This document shows positions 49,199 to 61,242 of a stretch of 64,000 nt of DNA, piece by piece; the stretch's first letter is position 1; every line of letters begins with the position of its first letter. This DNA is from Adineta steineri (taxonomy: Eukaryota > Rotifera > Eurotatoria > Adinetida > Adinetidae): assembly GCA_905250115.1 (NCBI GenBank), contig CAJNOI010000114.1, positions 199,166 through 263,165 on the forward strand. The letters run 5' to 3'. The position numbers and the translations under genes were made by a program. A model generated the notes under the pieces. The model did not search any database, was not told the origin of the DNA, and worked only from the letters and a program-made list of their open reading frames with translations.

Positions 49199-50506
49199 TT
49201 AATATCGATTAGAATTTAGATGCGTTTATCTATAAAACTTATTAGAATATGTATAAATAACAGATAAAATATCATATGACGTAGTAATTCTTTATAAATA
49301 CATATATGTGCACACAAGTCGGAAAGGAGAAAAAAAAGCTGGCGATTCATCCACACTCTCTCGATGTAATAGAAATGATGACGAAGAAAAGGACGCAAAC
49401 ACAATGTTCGACGATCGAAGGAAAAAAAAGACGAAGAAAGAATCTCTCTGCTGACTGACTACTATATGGTTAATGCAATGGGGTTAATAAGAATAGAAAA
49501 TCGGGTAGGAAAGAAGAAAAAAAAGAGAGAATGCCGAAAGCAGCAATAATAAGAGACCTATAGATTTGGCAAGATAAAAACCTGGTTAATTTATATGTAC
49601 TAGTCGACTCCAGGTAAAATCGAATAAATATATGACGTTTCTCGCGCAAATGAAATAAAAGAAAAGCATTTATTGGTTAAACGATCACTCTGCAATGTGT
49701 CATAATAGTTAAAAATAGATCGTCGACACTGCTACGTTTTTTAGATAAATAATTTATGTAGTAGAGATCTTATATGACAAAATTCATCTCAATAGCTCAA
49801 TTGAGAAAATTAAGTCTAACCAAATTTGACAGATAATTTTTATGCATTTCACGCAATCAAAAACGTATTGAAGCTATAAAAATTTTATATACTATCAAAT
49901 ACTTTATTAGAACGTGACTGAACTTGCTTAGTTGATATTACAGGTTAGCCCTCTTTTCTATAATTTAATTGCTCAACAGCGATGATATAATGAGCATGAG
50001 AGAAATACAATACTAAATAATAAAGATGATATCTATACAGCTGCTAATATACACATATCCAAGGATCTTTATTATGTATATTTCAAGAGTAGAATATCCA
50101 GCAGTATGATAATATCAACTTTACTTGATGTTAGATCTGCTTTATTATTTAATCTAAATAAATGAAAGTTAATGGTTAACATATAGATTTATTAATCAGT
50201 CTACATGTGCAATCATGATATGAAAACTAATATTACTTAGTCTATAACCTTCAGGATTACACATATCAATGAAAAAGAGAACTTTTCGCGTTTTACATGG
50301 AACAACACTCTTTAATTCAAATAAAACAATCATCAGTTATCAATATTATATGATATTCTTTATTATATAACATATATTCACAACAAATATATTAATCTAC
50401 TAAACTAATTAACACAAAAGATTATTAAAGTGATCATGATTAATATAAAGTTTATCTAATTCTATAATTAATAGACAATATACAGAAAAGAAATGTTTTT
50501 TTTGGT
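49199..50506. other. Intergenic region, MAPEG gene to EGF gene
   Basis: About 1.3 kb, AT-rich, with purine tracts near 49325-49440 and 49500-49540 just upstream of the MAPEG gene. No gene, RNA or clear repeat is seen. Confidence 0.55.
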
Positions 50507-52456
50507 TTAACATTTAACATTTTTTGGATAATCACATCGATCCATAATAGCATTAAATCGAAGTGATGCAGGACAATTTCGACTTAATAATCTACCATCT
50601 GGATTTACTCCATCTAGAAAAGATATATTAAAAACTAGGTACAACAAAAATAAACATGCAAACTACCTTCATAATGAACACATTCAAAATATTTTCCATT
50701 GGCACAATTATATTGATCTGTAAAACGACCATTGGATCGACATCGAAAATATTCTTCAAAAAAAAAATATATACTAATAATTCGAATTCTATTCAAAAAT
50801 TGACTAACCGATCTCACAAAATTGTCCTGTGTATCCATTCTTACATAAACATGAAGCTGACTTAGAAGGATCTGTTGAATTTTCTTGACAAGTACCACCA
50901 TTATAACATTGAACGTCTTGACAACTATTATCTGCTAAATATAATAATAATAATAACAATAAATAAACAGAAAAAAAAACTCCCACATATCATATTTTCG
51001 CAGAAACGCCCTGTAAACCCATTTAGACATGTACATGTTTCAGGATCAATCACTGTACAAACGCCACCGTTTCTACATGGACATATAATTGTATCAATTG
51101 TACTTGTTGTGACTATAAAAAAACAACGTATCGTGTTAGTAAAGAAATAAATTGAACATTTTTGTTTTAAATATATTTATTTTATATAGTGGTATGGAAT
51201 AGAGATGTATATTTCTCGATATCAGAATAAATTACCTATAGTTGGTAAACATTGTGATCGAAAACTACCATCCGTACAACCACATATATAAGATGATTGA
51301 AGATCATAACAAATACCACCATTAAGACCTAATTAAATACCATTCATAATCTCTGTTAAATTATCTATACTCTACTTACAAGGATATGATGCACATGCAC
51401 TGGTTTCTAAATAATTAAATAAAAGACCATGGATATTTTGAATTTCAAAACTTACTTATTTCGCAAAAGCTTCCACTAAAACCTGTCGTACAAAGACATT
51501 GATAACCATTTATTGTTGGAAGACATTCACCACCATTCAAACAGTCGTCCTGATTCAGTGGACTACACATATCTGACATAGAATTCATAGTTGTAATGAT
51601 TGAAGGAGTAGTTGTTGGATATGTCGTAGTTTCTTTAAAATAAAATTGAAAAGAACTTTTACTTGTTTTTAAATCAAGAATCAACAATACTTTGACATGT
51701 TCTAGCAAATTCTCCATTTTCACATAAACATACATATGGAAATAATGGATCATTAATTTGAAAACATTTGCCTGTATCACACAGATTATCTGAACAAGTT
51801 AAATCTAATGTTACTATTAAAAATAAAACAAATCTATGAAATAATGTTCTGTTCATTTTGAAATAATGATACATACTATCACATAATCTTCCTGTCCATG
51901 ATGGTAAACAACTACAAATAAAACTTGTTAAACCTTCAATACATACTCCATTGATACATGGACTTGATGCACATGGACTATGAGTAACTAAATGATATTA
52001 ACTTCGTTGATATATTTAGAAGAAAAGAAAAACTGTGAAAACTAATATACCGTTACAACTTGTTAATGATACAGTATCATCAGCACATCGACATACGTAA
52101 CCATAAAGTAAATTTGGTACTACTTCACATGTACCTGAACCACATGGATTTTGTGAACATGGATCTAATTAATAGAATAAATAATAACCTATAATATTGA
52201 TATATATATAATTAATATAGACCTGCAGATGGACATGGTAAAATCGTATTTGAACCATTTTGACATTGACAATAGTATGGTAAAGTTGGACTTTCTGTTT
52301 CTATACATGTCCCTGAACCACAGTAAACAGAACTGCAGATATCTATACAGATAATAATAATTATTCAATATAAATAAATATTGTTTTATTTTTAATTTAC
52401 TCACCTTCACTATAAACAAAATGTTGAAGAGTTAAAAAGAACAAGATGAAGATCAT
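50507..52456 (-). CDS. Secreted multi-EGF protein with chitin-binding-like C-terminus
   Basis: An extracellular protein made of EGF-like modules, nearly one per exon, read leftward. [16 protein letters not shown] is a signal peptide. Modules include [33 protein letters not shown]...[23 protein letters not shown], a Thr-rich linker ([16 protein letters not shown]), then [18 protein letters not shown] with [44 protein letters not shown] with [10 protein letters not shown], and [10 protein letters not shown] with [10 protein letters not shown]. The last two exons, [14 protein letters not shown] and [19 protein letters not shown], have the cysteine and aromatic pattern of a type 2 chitin-binding (peritrophin, CBM14) domain. 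No membrane helix is visible, so it is secreted, perhaps to the cuticle, mastax or gut lining. Exon boundaries are approximate. Orthology was not recognised. Confidence 0.8.
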
Positions 52457-54348
52457 GTTGCTTTGATTTAATAATTTTTATAATGAAAATGAGAAAAAAA
52501 TTCGTAACAATAATTTAACATTTTTTTTTCTTATTCTATTCTCAAATTTCATCATGTATAGTCACATAATGATACATTCTGATGGCGTCAATTAGTATTT
52601 GAAATCGTTCAATCACATCGGTTGTCTCGTCATTTGCTTTCACAATGGGCGTAGTCATAATCATCATGAATATACTTTACGAAATGTATACAATAGAACC
52701 TAGGAAAAAGAAAAGAAGTTGATACAATATACATTTTACCTGTAATATGATCCTCATTATCAAACAAAGACAAAGTCGAGACATCTAATGGAAGAAAATG
52801 AATTAAAGAATTCATGAGTTTGTATATAATACTAGTCAAGATTTCTTATTGAATAAAACTGAAATATCAAAGTACTACGGAACAATATTGTCTTTAATAA
52901 AACAATTGATTGAATATTTTCATTCCATTAAAATTAGATTTGAAGCCTTACAACTTTTTTTATGAAAAAAAAAATAACATAATAAAGTAGTGTATTCCAA
53001 TGTTTTACGAACTCGGTCAATATGATCTCATTTCTGAAATGTATGCTACACGTTTGTATGTCTCATTCACTTTGAAATTCAGTGTTCGCAAAATGCTTTT
53101 TTTGACTGTAGAGTTTGTGAGAATTATTAATGATTAACTATGGTATATATTAGATTTTGAGTCAAGTTGTAAACAAAAAAGTAGAAGCACTTGAAGGTAA
53201 AGAAATTAAGAAGGATGAAAAAAATAAACAACGAAGTACTCGAATAACAAATTGTAATATTTATGATGATTTATCCAACGTACGAAAAGAAGATGTGTTA
53301 TACATTCTATAAAGATGAATCTTTTTTTTTGAATATTATTATGCATAGAATGAAATTCTAATCTAAAATTTGTTCTTCAAAATAGGGTAAATATGATCAA
53401 GTTTCAGTCTGATGTAAAAATAATATTAAGTTGATCTACTTGAGTAAAAGAAATAAAAATCTATTATGGTAGCACATGATTTTAATCATCGATAAACTCT
53501 GAATAGAAGAGAGATGTTAATGGCGTAATAAAAAGATACTTATATTATAATAATATGAATTATTACCTAGTTAAAGTTTCTTCCTTGGAAAAAAAATAGA
53601 GAATACAACTAGAATTCTTATATTTTCAATATTTGGAATGATGATATATCACTGAATGAAGCTTTTCGTTTTGCTAAAAAAAATATTCTTCACCAACTAC
53701 ATTACAAACACTTGTTTTTTAAGAATGATGCAAAATTCTTTGAATATTATGTTAAATCGATGCTAATTTTAAAGAAAAATATTATTTCATTATTAGTTCT
53801 CATCGAAAGTGTGAACAACAGTCAAAGAAAACAATTTATATTCTTGTTACATGTTGAAGAAGAAATGTTTTTTTTATCCGTCGCTAAGACACATGTTAAG
53901 TTTACATCAACACTCTTTAATTCTTTCATTTCTTTTTCTTTCAATCGTTCTGTTTGATTTTTGTCTATAGACATTTACCTTTACTTTTTATTTTTAATAT
54001 TTTAAATTTTTTTTACTAACCATTTTCTCTTGGATTATTAATAAGATTATAATTTGAATTGAAAAATCAAATTGACTTGAAGTATGTCGAAATAGTTTTT
54101 TTATACAAATTAATATAAATGTCATTTCTTGCCTCTTTAGTGCATTCGTTTATGTGAATAATTTTACTTCTTGCAATCGTTGCATCTCATTGATTGTAAG
54201 TGAAAAATTATTCTACTTCAAAAGCTTCAGTTATTTTAAAATAAACGCAACACATTCATTTCTGAAGAGTGATATTTAATGGTTGCACATTCACATATGT
54301 ATTAGATGTCTTGTTATATATGTATATTGTAGCAATATTACAAATAAA
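52457..54348. other. Intergenic region, EGF gene to proline-rich gene
   Basis: About 1.9 kb, AT-rich, between divergent genes. An open stretch at about 53156-53332 encodes a charged peptide with no ATG and may be a relic exon. No other feature is recognisable. Confidence 0.5.
53156..53332 (+). pseudogene. Possible relic exon, charged peptide
   Basis: A plus-strand frame reads LSQVVNKKVEALEGKEIKKD and continues to NIYDDLSNVRKEDVLYIL before a stop. It is Lys/Glu-rich and helical in character, unlike the surrounding AT noise, but has no start codon, no recognisable family and no neighbouring exon that fits. Weak call. Confidence 0.25.
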
Positions 54349-56003
54349 ATGAATTCGAATAACGTGGATTATTCATTTACAAATCCAACATGGAATCTAG
54401 CTTCGGTAGACAATTCGGCTATGCAACCTGGCACGTATGATAACTCATATGCAGTTAATGAACCGAATTTAGATCCTGATATGGTAAGTTAAAAAGTCAA
54501 ATAATAGTAGTAATTTTTATTACGTAATTCTGATCATTTTAAAGAATAGTATTTATTTTAACTTCATTTTTCTTTTAAGTCAACTTGGAATAATACACAA
54601 TATGTTCCTCCAAATGCTAATCGTGGAGCATATCCTCCAACAACAAATCAAGAATCAGGAGAATATTTTAATCAGCCCGGACCTCCTACTCAAGCGTATC
54701 AACAACCAGAAGAATATATGATGCAACCTAATTTTCCTCAGTCTTATCAACAACCAGATCAACAATTTATGCAGCCTGGTCCTCCTCCTGCAGCTCAATA
54801 TTATCAACAACCTGGTCCACCTCCACCTGCACCTCAATATTATCAACAACCGGGTCCTCCTTCACCTCATCAATCCTATCAACAATCTGGAGAACATTTT
54901 ATACAGCCTGGTCCTCCTGCACCTCCTCCTCAATCCCATCAACAACCTGGTCCTCCTCATCCTTCTCAATCTTATCAACCACCAAATATTTCACATCAAA
55001 ATAATGGAAATTATAATAATGGTTTTGATTTTAATGCCAATGCAAATGCAAATGATCAATATAGTATGCCGAAACAATCACGTCCTAATGGTTATTCTAA
55101 TGAACAAAATGTTAATCGGGGACCTAATCTCCCTCGAATCCCACAACCAGTGCAAAAGCGTTCACCAAATATTGATCATAATCGTCCAGGATTTTTTACA
55201 GATTATGGATCGAATAGAGAAAATCATAATTCTCATTCTCCAAATCAATCACCCATCTCAAATCGTTTTGACCAAAAATCAAAATCACGTGGTAGTCCGA
55301 CAAAAGATTATAGTTTTGATTTAATGCATTCAAGTGTTAATCGTCCAAATAATTTCAAGATTCATGAATATCTTTATGGACTTTCAGCACCTGATCCTGG
55401 TTAGAAATAAATATAGCTTATTAAAAAATTATTGTTTTATTTTATAGGTAGTTATGTAAATGCATATAAAAATCAACGTCGCCGTTTAGAAGATGAAAAA
55501 GCCAATCATAAATCAGTTATTACCGAATATAAAAGTTTTGTACAAAATGGTGGTTTTGGTCCTGCTGCATTTGGTAAAAGTCCTCAACAAACCTACGAAG
55601 AAAAAGTTTGAAATTATTATTTTTATTGTTTTATTATTCATTCTAATTGGTTTATTTTTCAAGCTTGACACAGAGAAAAAGAGAAAGTCATATTCAAAAC
55701 AAGTTCAGGAAATAAATCACAAGAAAATTGAAGAACAAAAACGTATTCGTAATAATGGTGGATCACCACAAACTCGAGCATATGCTCCACCTACACTGAG
55801 ACGACCACGCGTAAAATCTATTGATCTGTATTAAATTATAAAATGTTATCGTTCTTTCTCTCTTTCTTTTTTAGCCACAGGTACTTACTTCTCAATTTCT
55901 ATTTACACCAGAAGTAAAAGAATTCGAACGTAAACTCAAACGTGAACACGATGCCAATTGTAAATGTTCTTTACATGCAAAACCCTTTCAATCACTAGCT
56001 TGA
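54349..56003 (+). CDS. Proline/glutamine-rich protein of unknown function
   Basis: Not recognised. Five exons (54349-54483, 54580-55399, 55448-55604, 55663-55810, 55875-56003) sum to an intact frame of 462 residues. The first is MNSNNVDYSFTNPTWNLASV. The second has about eight imperfect copies of a QPGPPxPxQxYQQ unit (for example QQPGPPPPAPQYYQQPGPP), then an Asn-rich stretch and RPNNFKIHEYLYGLSAPDPG. The third and fourth are basic and conserved-looking: YVNAYKNQRRRLEDEKANHK, FVQNGGFGPAAFGKSPQQTY and KKRKSYSKQVQEINHKKIEE. The end is FTPEVKEFERKLKREHDANC. Splicing at 55604 uses a GTTTGA donor and at 55810 a GTAAAA donor. The basic C-terminal half resembles conserved regions of cilium-associated proteins, which is a guess. 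A disordered, probably cytoplasmic protein. Confidence 0.72.
54690..54990 (+). repeat. Tandem repeat encoding QPGPP-YQQ units
   Basis: About eight imperfect in-frame units with the core CAACAACCTGGTCCTCC inside the proline-rich gene. Unit lengths vary between about 30 and 48 bases, so copy number is probably polymorphic. Confidence 0.75.
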
Positions 56004-59000
56004 TAAAAATAGATATATTTATTCTTTAACTGATATATCAAACGTATGAAATATATAAACTATCTGTACACTTATTTTTGAAGCTAAATATGTTACTTTT
56101 TTTTTATCAATAATATACTGACTTTCAGGATTATTAATATATTAATGATATGAAAAAATCTTATTGGATAAGATCACATGTACGTTACTGTCTCTATCCA
56201 ACAACACCATTGTCGAAGCTATCTTTTAACATATATATTTTTTTCTTTCTTTGATCTTTTTAAAAGATATATAGTTGAATTATAGAAAGCTTCGTTTTCT
56301 TTTTTTTTCTTTCAACTAAGAACTATAAGTGAAGCACAGTTGTAGTCTTCAAATATTTTCCAGTTTTTTTTTAATGTAAATTAACAGAAACCTGCTTTAT
56401 TAATGAATACACGATAAAAAAAAGTAGTTGCTATATTTAACATCAATATATTGTTTTATTCAACATGTTTTTATATATAAATATTCACTAAAACTACAAT
56501 CACAGCTTGTAATCATTTTTACAGTATCAATAACATTTGGTAATTCTACAATGCCTATAAAATACTCATCTATCATATAAATTTAGTTTAAATAACCTTC
56601 ACCGTTAATAACGAAGCGATAAGCTATCAAATAAACTTTATGTCAATCGAATTGAAGCGATCATTATCAACTAGATGTTATTCTTTCATAACTATATTGA
56701 TAGTACGTTTTTTTATGTTCGTTTTCATAATTGTATTTCATTCAACATTACTGAAACTAATTTATTAATGTGTCTATTCAAATTCTAAATGTAAATACTT
56801 CTCGGTAAACTCAATCTACTAAGGCTCTTTTTAATATACAGAAATTAAGTACGAAAGTTCTGGAATAAATAGAGCAATTAGTACGTAATAAACTTGATCA
56901 TCATCATCAAAATTCAACTAGCCATCATCCATCATCTACATCGAATAGAGAAAAAAAAGAAAAACATGCATTGCTTTACGCAGTATAATGAAGAATGATA
57001 TTAGATCATCATTAACAACGATGTTAAAAATCACTCACCAACTATATCGATCAAAGAAATATAAAAATAGCAACAACATTAATAAATAACTTGAGAAAAT
57101 CTTTTCTTTTTAGAAAATTCATCGAAAGAAATGTTTTGTTGTTCAGAAATTCTTAATATTTATGATGATCTGGTTATTGCTTTCAGAATATTCTTAAGTT
57201 ATTTTGATTGATTATAACGGTTATTCTATGTATATTTAAGACTCATAGATAAGACACAGTGTACATGAGTTCAATTACAGCATTTACCATCAACTACAAG
57301 GACAAATATAAAAAAACAATACCACTTGTCAATATAAAATGTTGAATTTAATTAACATAAATATTAATTTATTGATAATGGGATAAAATAACTTTTCTTT
57401 TAATTAGTTTTGTTTTCTTTAGAAATAAAATATTTACTTAAGTAATTATCGTACTATTAGTGCTCGTACAACTCGTGCTTGAATGCATTTTGAGCTACGT
57501 GCTAGTTATGATATCTGCCAAGCTTAATAGAACTTTTTTTGTCTGACAGTTTTCTATTATTCGGCTCAAAGCATAGAATACTATTTTGTTAGTGACTTGT
57601 TCATGTGTAATGAAATCGAATTGACGTTTGTTAATAATGACTTATTCATCTTAATTATTTTTTTCTTTTAACTTTCATATTCGATGAAAAAATAAGAAAT
57701 GAATCACTAATCATAATAATAACAATCACAAAATAGCATCGACTATGCTTCTAACCGAGATAAAAATTCCATTCGATAATATAACTAAATTGTAGAAACG
57801 ATAGAAAAAGAATTTTTCTCCTTCTTTTTGCCGCAAGGAATCTATGATTAGAATATACACATCCAGCATTTAAAGGAGATTCTCGTCTCATTAAAAAGAC
57901 ACTGTTTTTTTTTGGATGGTTCATCATCCGATTCATTTTAATTAACAAGCACGAATGCCCGTCAGCAAAGGAAAAAAATAGCAATAACTATCGATTGTAT
58001 TAAGTGAACTTCAGCTCGTCTGATTACGCTTTATTTAGTGCACCCACATCCCTTATCATTGTAAACTAGAAGAAAAAAAACACGATGCAATCCGTGTGAA
58101 ATTCGATCGGTATGCTATCCGCATAGTTATAAAATGTGATTTGACCTTCGATCTTGATCGAGTTTATATTTGACGTAAAAAGAGAACGAGAAAGCACGTA
58201 AATCCAGACTCATTTTTCTTTATTAAGTCTCGTTCTGCTGACACATTAGAAAATGAACGAGAAAAGCACATATTCTCTCTCTCTACTTTATACAAAGAAT
58301 AGTTTTTAGAGACCGGAAGGCTACGCGATGAGAGTAAAGGTGTATTATTTACATTTTTTTTTCTATTTTTTCTATTTCTCTCCATAATCATTTTTCCTCT
58401 CTATTCACCTAATAGAGTTAGAAAGAATAAGAAGAAAAGATCAATCTTGAACACTCTTTTGCTATGCCCGGTGACTTTTCTTTTCCTTTTAGACTTTTCT
58501 TCTTTCTCTCTATTCTGATTCCGTCGTTTCCCTTGGCACAAGAGCACAACGAATAATAAATAAAGCCATCATGGATTCTCATTTTATTTAATAATTAATT
58601 AAGCGCGCTTGTGTTTCTTACGCTTCTTTTGTCCTCTTAACAGTCTCAAGACAAACCAATATATATATATATATATTTATATTGAAAGAAAATAAGGTAG
58701 ACTCCTTGTACTTGACAATGTCATCCTCTTTTGAGAAAACAAGTATGTGTCAATATAAATTAGAACCAGCGATTGAAAAATAATGTATATGCCAATTCAG
58801 TTAGAGATTGTTAATGAAATATCATACACTACAAGAAAGAAAAGAAGAAATTCTATGTCTCTCTCTCTCTCTTTAATTTCTTTTCTTTTTCTACTTTGAT
58901 CAGTGACATTTATCTACCTCCTGCTGTTTTATATAAATTTCTCACCTTAATACAAATAATAAAATGATTAACATCTTCTTTTTATTTATTTCTTTGTAGT

Positions 59001-59013
59001 TTAAGCGTTTATA
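56004..59013. other. Large intergenic region with a possible relic exon
   Basis: About 3 kb, AT-rich. It contains a possible relic exon at 56842-56988, a TA run at about 58659-58677 and a CT run at about 58857-58873 upstream of the C1q gene. No intact gene is recognisable; the minus-strand frames near 57751-58391 have no domain signature. Confidence 0.55.
56842..56988 (+). pseudogene. Possible relic coding exon with one in-frame stop
   Basis: After an acceptor-like ATACAG, one frame reads KLSTKVLE, a TAA, then IEQLVRNKLDHHHQNSTSHH, continuing through SSTSNREKKEKHALLYAV to a second stop. Composition is protein-like and the frame is unbroken except for the single TAA, so a decayed terminal exon is plausible. 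No parent gene was recognised in the window. Confidence 0.35.
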
Positions 59014-60177
59014 ATGATTCATTCAATCGTATTCAGATTGATAATTATATCGGTAGTTATTACAGCCGATCCCGGTCCATCAATTAATACCGGTTCTTAT
59101 GCAGCACAACCACCACCATCTCCATATAATTATTATGAATATCGATCTCAACAACAACAACAGCAACAGCAGCAACAACAACAACAAACACCATCACCTT
59201 ATACAGCTAAACGAAATCAGAATAGCAATAATTATGCTGATCAACAACAACAACAACAACAACAATCATCATCATCATCATCAATAGCAGCGACATATGG
59301 GAATACGCAAAAGAAATCATCAGCAAATCAATGTAAATTACATATCAATTGTCCAAGTAATTAAATCTTAATAATAAAATATATTATCAAGAATTTCTTA
59401 ATCTTATTCTAGATGCTCGAAATCGTGTTACACTTGATATTCAAGGACCTGATGGTAAGTTTATATTTAAAGAAAAAAAAAACTGAAAGTTGAAAAAAAT
59501 ATTTTTGATTTTAGGACCGCCTGGTCCACCAGGAAAACAAGGCATACAAGGTCCAAGTGGTCCTCCAGGTTTACCAGGACCACCGGGTAAATCTTAACAT
59601 ATAAAAAAAAAATAAGAAACCATAAATAAATATTTTTTTTCAATTATTTTTTTCAAGGTCGTGATGGTTATTCTAATTTAAAATCGGCATTTTTTGTTGC
59701 ATTAAATAAAACATATTCATTACAAGATAGCAATGCTATTATTGTTTGGGATGATATTATATTAAATAAAAATTATAATCTTAATAATAATACAGGTATC
59801 TACTATGCACCTATCAATGGTTTATATGAATTTAGTTTAACTGTTTGCGTACCAGCTAATCATATCGTATGTTTTTTTTGTACATAAAATAATCGAACTA
59901 TATATATATTTGTAAATTTTAGGCATCAGTATCTTTATGTAAAAATACCGAAAACGTTGTACCATTATGGGTTGAAGGATTTTTAACAGCTGTTAAAAAT
60001 CAAAAAGTACCTATATGGAATACAGCATCAACAACAGTTGTTTTATATTTACATCGTGGTGATCGAATTTATATACGTGCCCAATCACGTGAAGATGGAG
60101 ATTATCATTTTAAAACATCGTTGTATGGTTGGAGATATTCAACGTTTGGTGGATTTTTGATACATGAAGACAATTAA
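59014..60177 (+). CDS. Secreted C1q-domain protein with collagen-like and polyglutamine stalk
   Basis: An extracellular trimeric C1q/TNF-fold protein, likely a pattern-binding or matrix protein. Five exons (59014-59356, 59413-59454, 59515-59586, 59658-59866, 59923-60177) give 306 residues. MIHSIVFRLIIISVVITADP is a signal peptide. A Gln-rich segment follows with two polyglutamine runs of about 13 and 9. Then come a short cysteine pair (CKLHINCPS) and a collagen-like block in its own exons (GPDGPPGPPGKQGIQGPSG, GPPGLPGPPGRDG). The C1q domain starts SAFFVALNKTYSLQDSNAII, with NTGIYYAPINGLYEFSLTVC, VWDDIILN and a C-terminal YGWRYSTFGGFLIHED. AATAAA overlaps the stop codon, implying a very short 3' untranslated region. 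C1q genes are numerous in rotifers and molluscs; no specific partner can be named. Confidence 0.87.
59148..59270 (+). repeat. CAA/CAG repeats encoding polyglutamine
   Basis: Two runs of CAA/CAG codons (about 59148-59188 and 59241-59265), followed by a TCA run encoding serine, within the first exon of the C1q gene. Likely length-variable. Confidence 0.85.
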
Positions 60178-61242
60178 ATAAAAATTCTTTTTATTGTATT
60201 CTTTATGTGTGATATAGTTTCTGTACCCTTACTTTAACCTTTTCATTTGTAGTTGTATTAAAATAGACAAAGGCACTATTGAAAGAGAATGTGAAATATA
60301 AAACCAATATCACAAATTCCCCTTAAATAATGCTTTCGTTCGAATAAAATTTACTACTGTTAAAATAAATCTGTATGTGCATGTATTTATACTATTGTAT
60401 ATCTCTCCATTTCTCTCTCATTCTCTAGTCGAATAAGAAGAAATCAACGTATATATTAAACGCATTCAAGCATGTATTGCTGATGATGAGAGAAAAAAAG
60501 AAAAAGATAATAATGACTAGTTTGATCAATACGAATAGTCATCAGTCATCGAACACACACACACACACATATATCCATTCATTTAACGCCCCCTTCGCGT
60601 TGCTCGAAGGTATGTTGAAAACAAACAGACCGAACACAGTTGATATTATCGTGTCACATATATTTTACCTATTGGATATCTTTTCAACTATCTGTCTTTC
60701 TTCATACATTTTTGAAATAGAATAAAATCGAAATGAATCATATATAATTGACAATATGATTTATAATCTTATCTTAAAAAAAGACAAGCTTAGACGATTA
60801 ACGTTTTGATATTGTCATGATATGAAAATAAATGAATATGTTTTATTTCAAATTAAACAAAAGGGAAAACGAATACTTAATCAAAAGAAAAATATATTTA
60901 TATATGAGCATAGCTAAGTGTGTTTACAAAAAATTTCTTCAATGGATTTAGAGTGCAAATAATGTATCACATTTAAATGATATATAATTAAAAACGTCAA
61001 CTTGATTAGTGGGTATCTAACAAAAGAGCTTAGAATGTTATTTTGATCATTTAAACAGGAGCTTATTTCAATTGAACTTAAAATATGAAAGATTATTTAT
61101 AAATTCAGATCAACATACATGTGAATGTTATAGAAGTCTAAAATTTCTTGTATTCGATCAATTTGTTGAATAGAAACTTAATGTTTTTTTATCATAGCGA
61201 CCAGATTTAAAATTATTTTCTTTTATCTCTTTTTTTTACTAA
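60178..61242. other. Intergenic region, C1q gene to YDJC
   Basis: About 1.07 kb between two plus-strand genes, AT-rich, with a CA microsatellite at about 60552-60569. It holds the YDJC promoter; no gene seen. Confidence 0.55.

Noticed and set aside
60470..60500. CTGATGATGAG resembling a hammerhead ribozyme core
   Set aside because: No matching CGAAAC or second stem strand follows at a workable distance.
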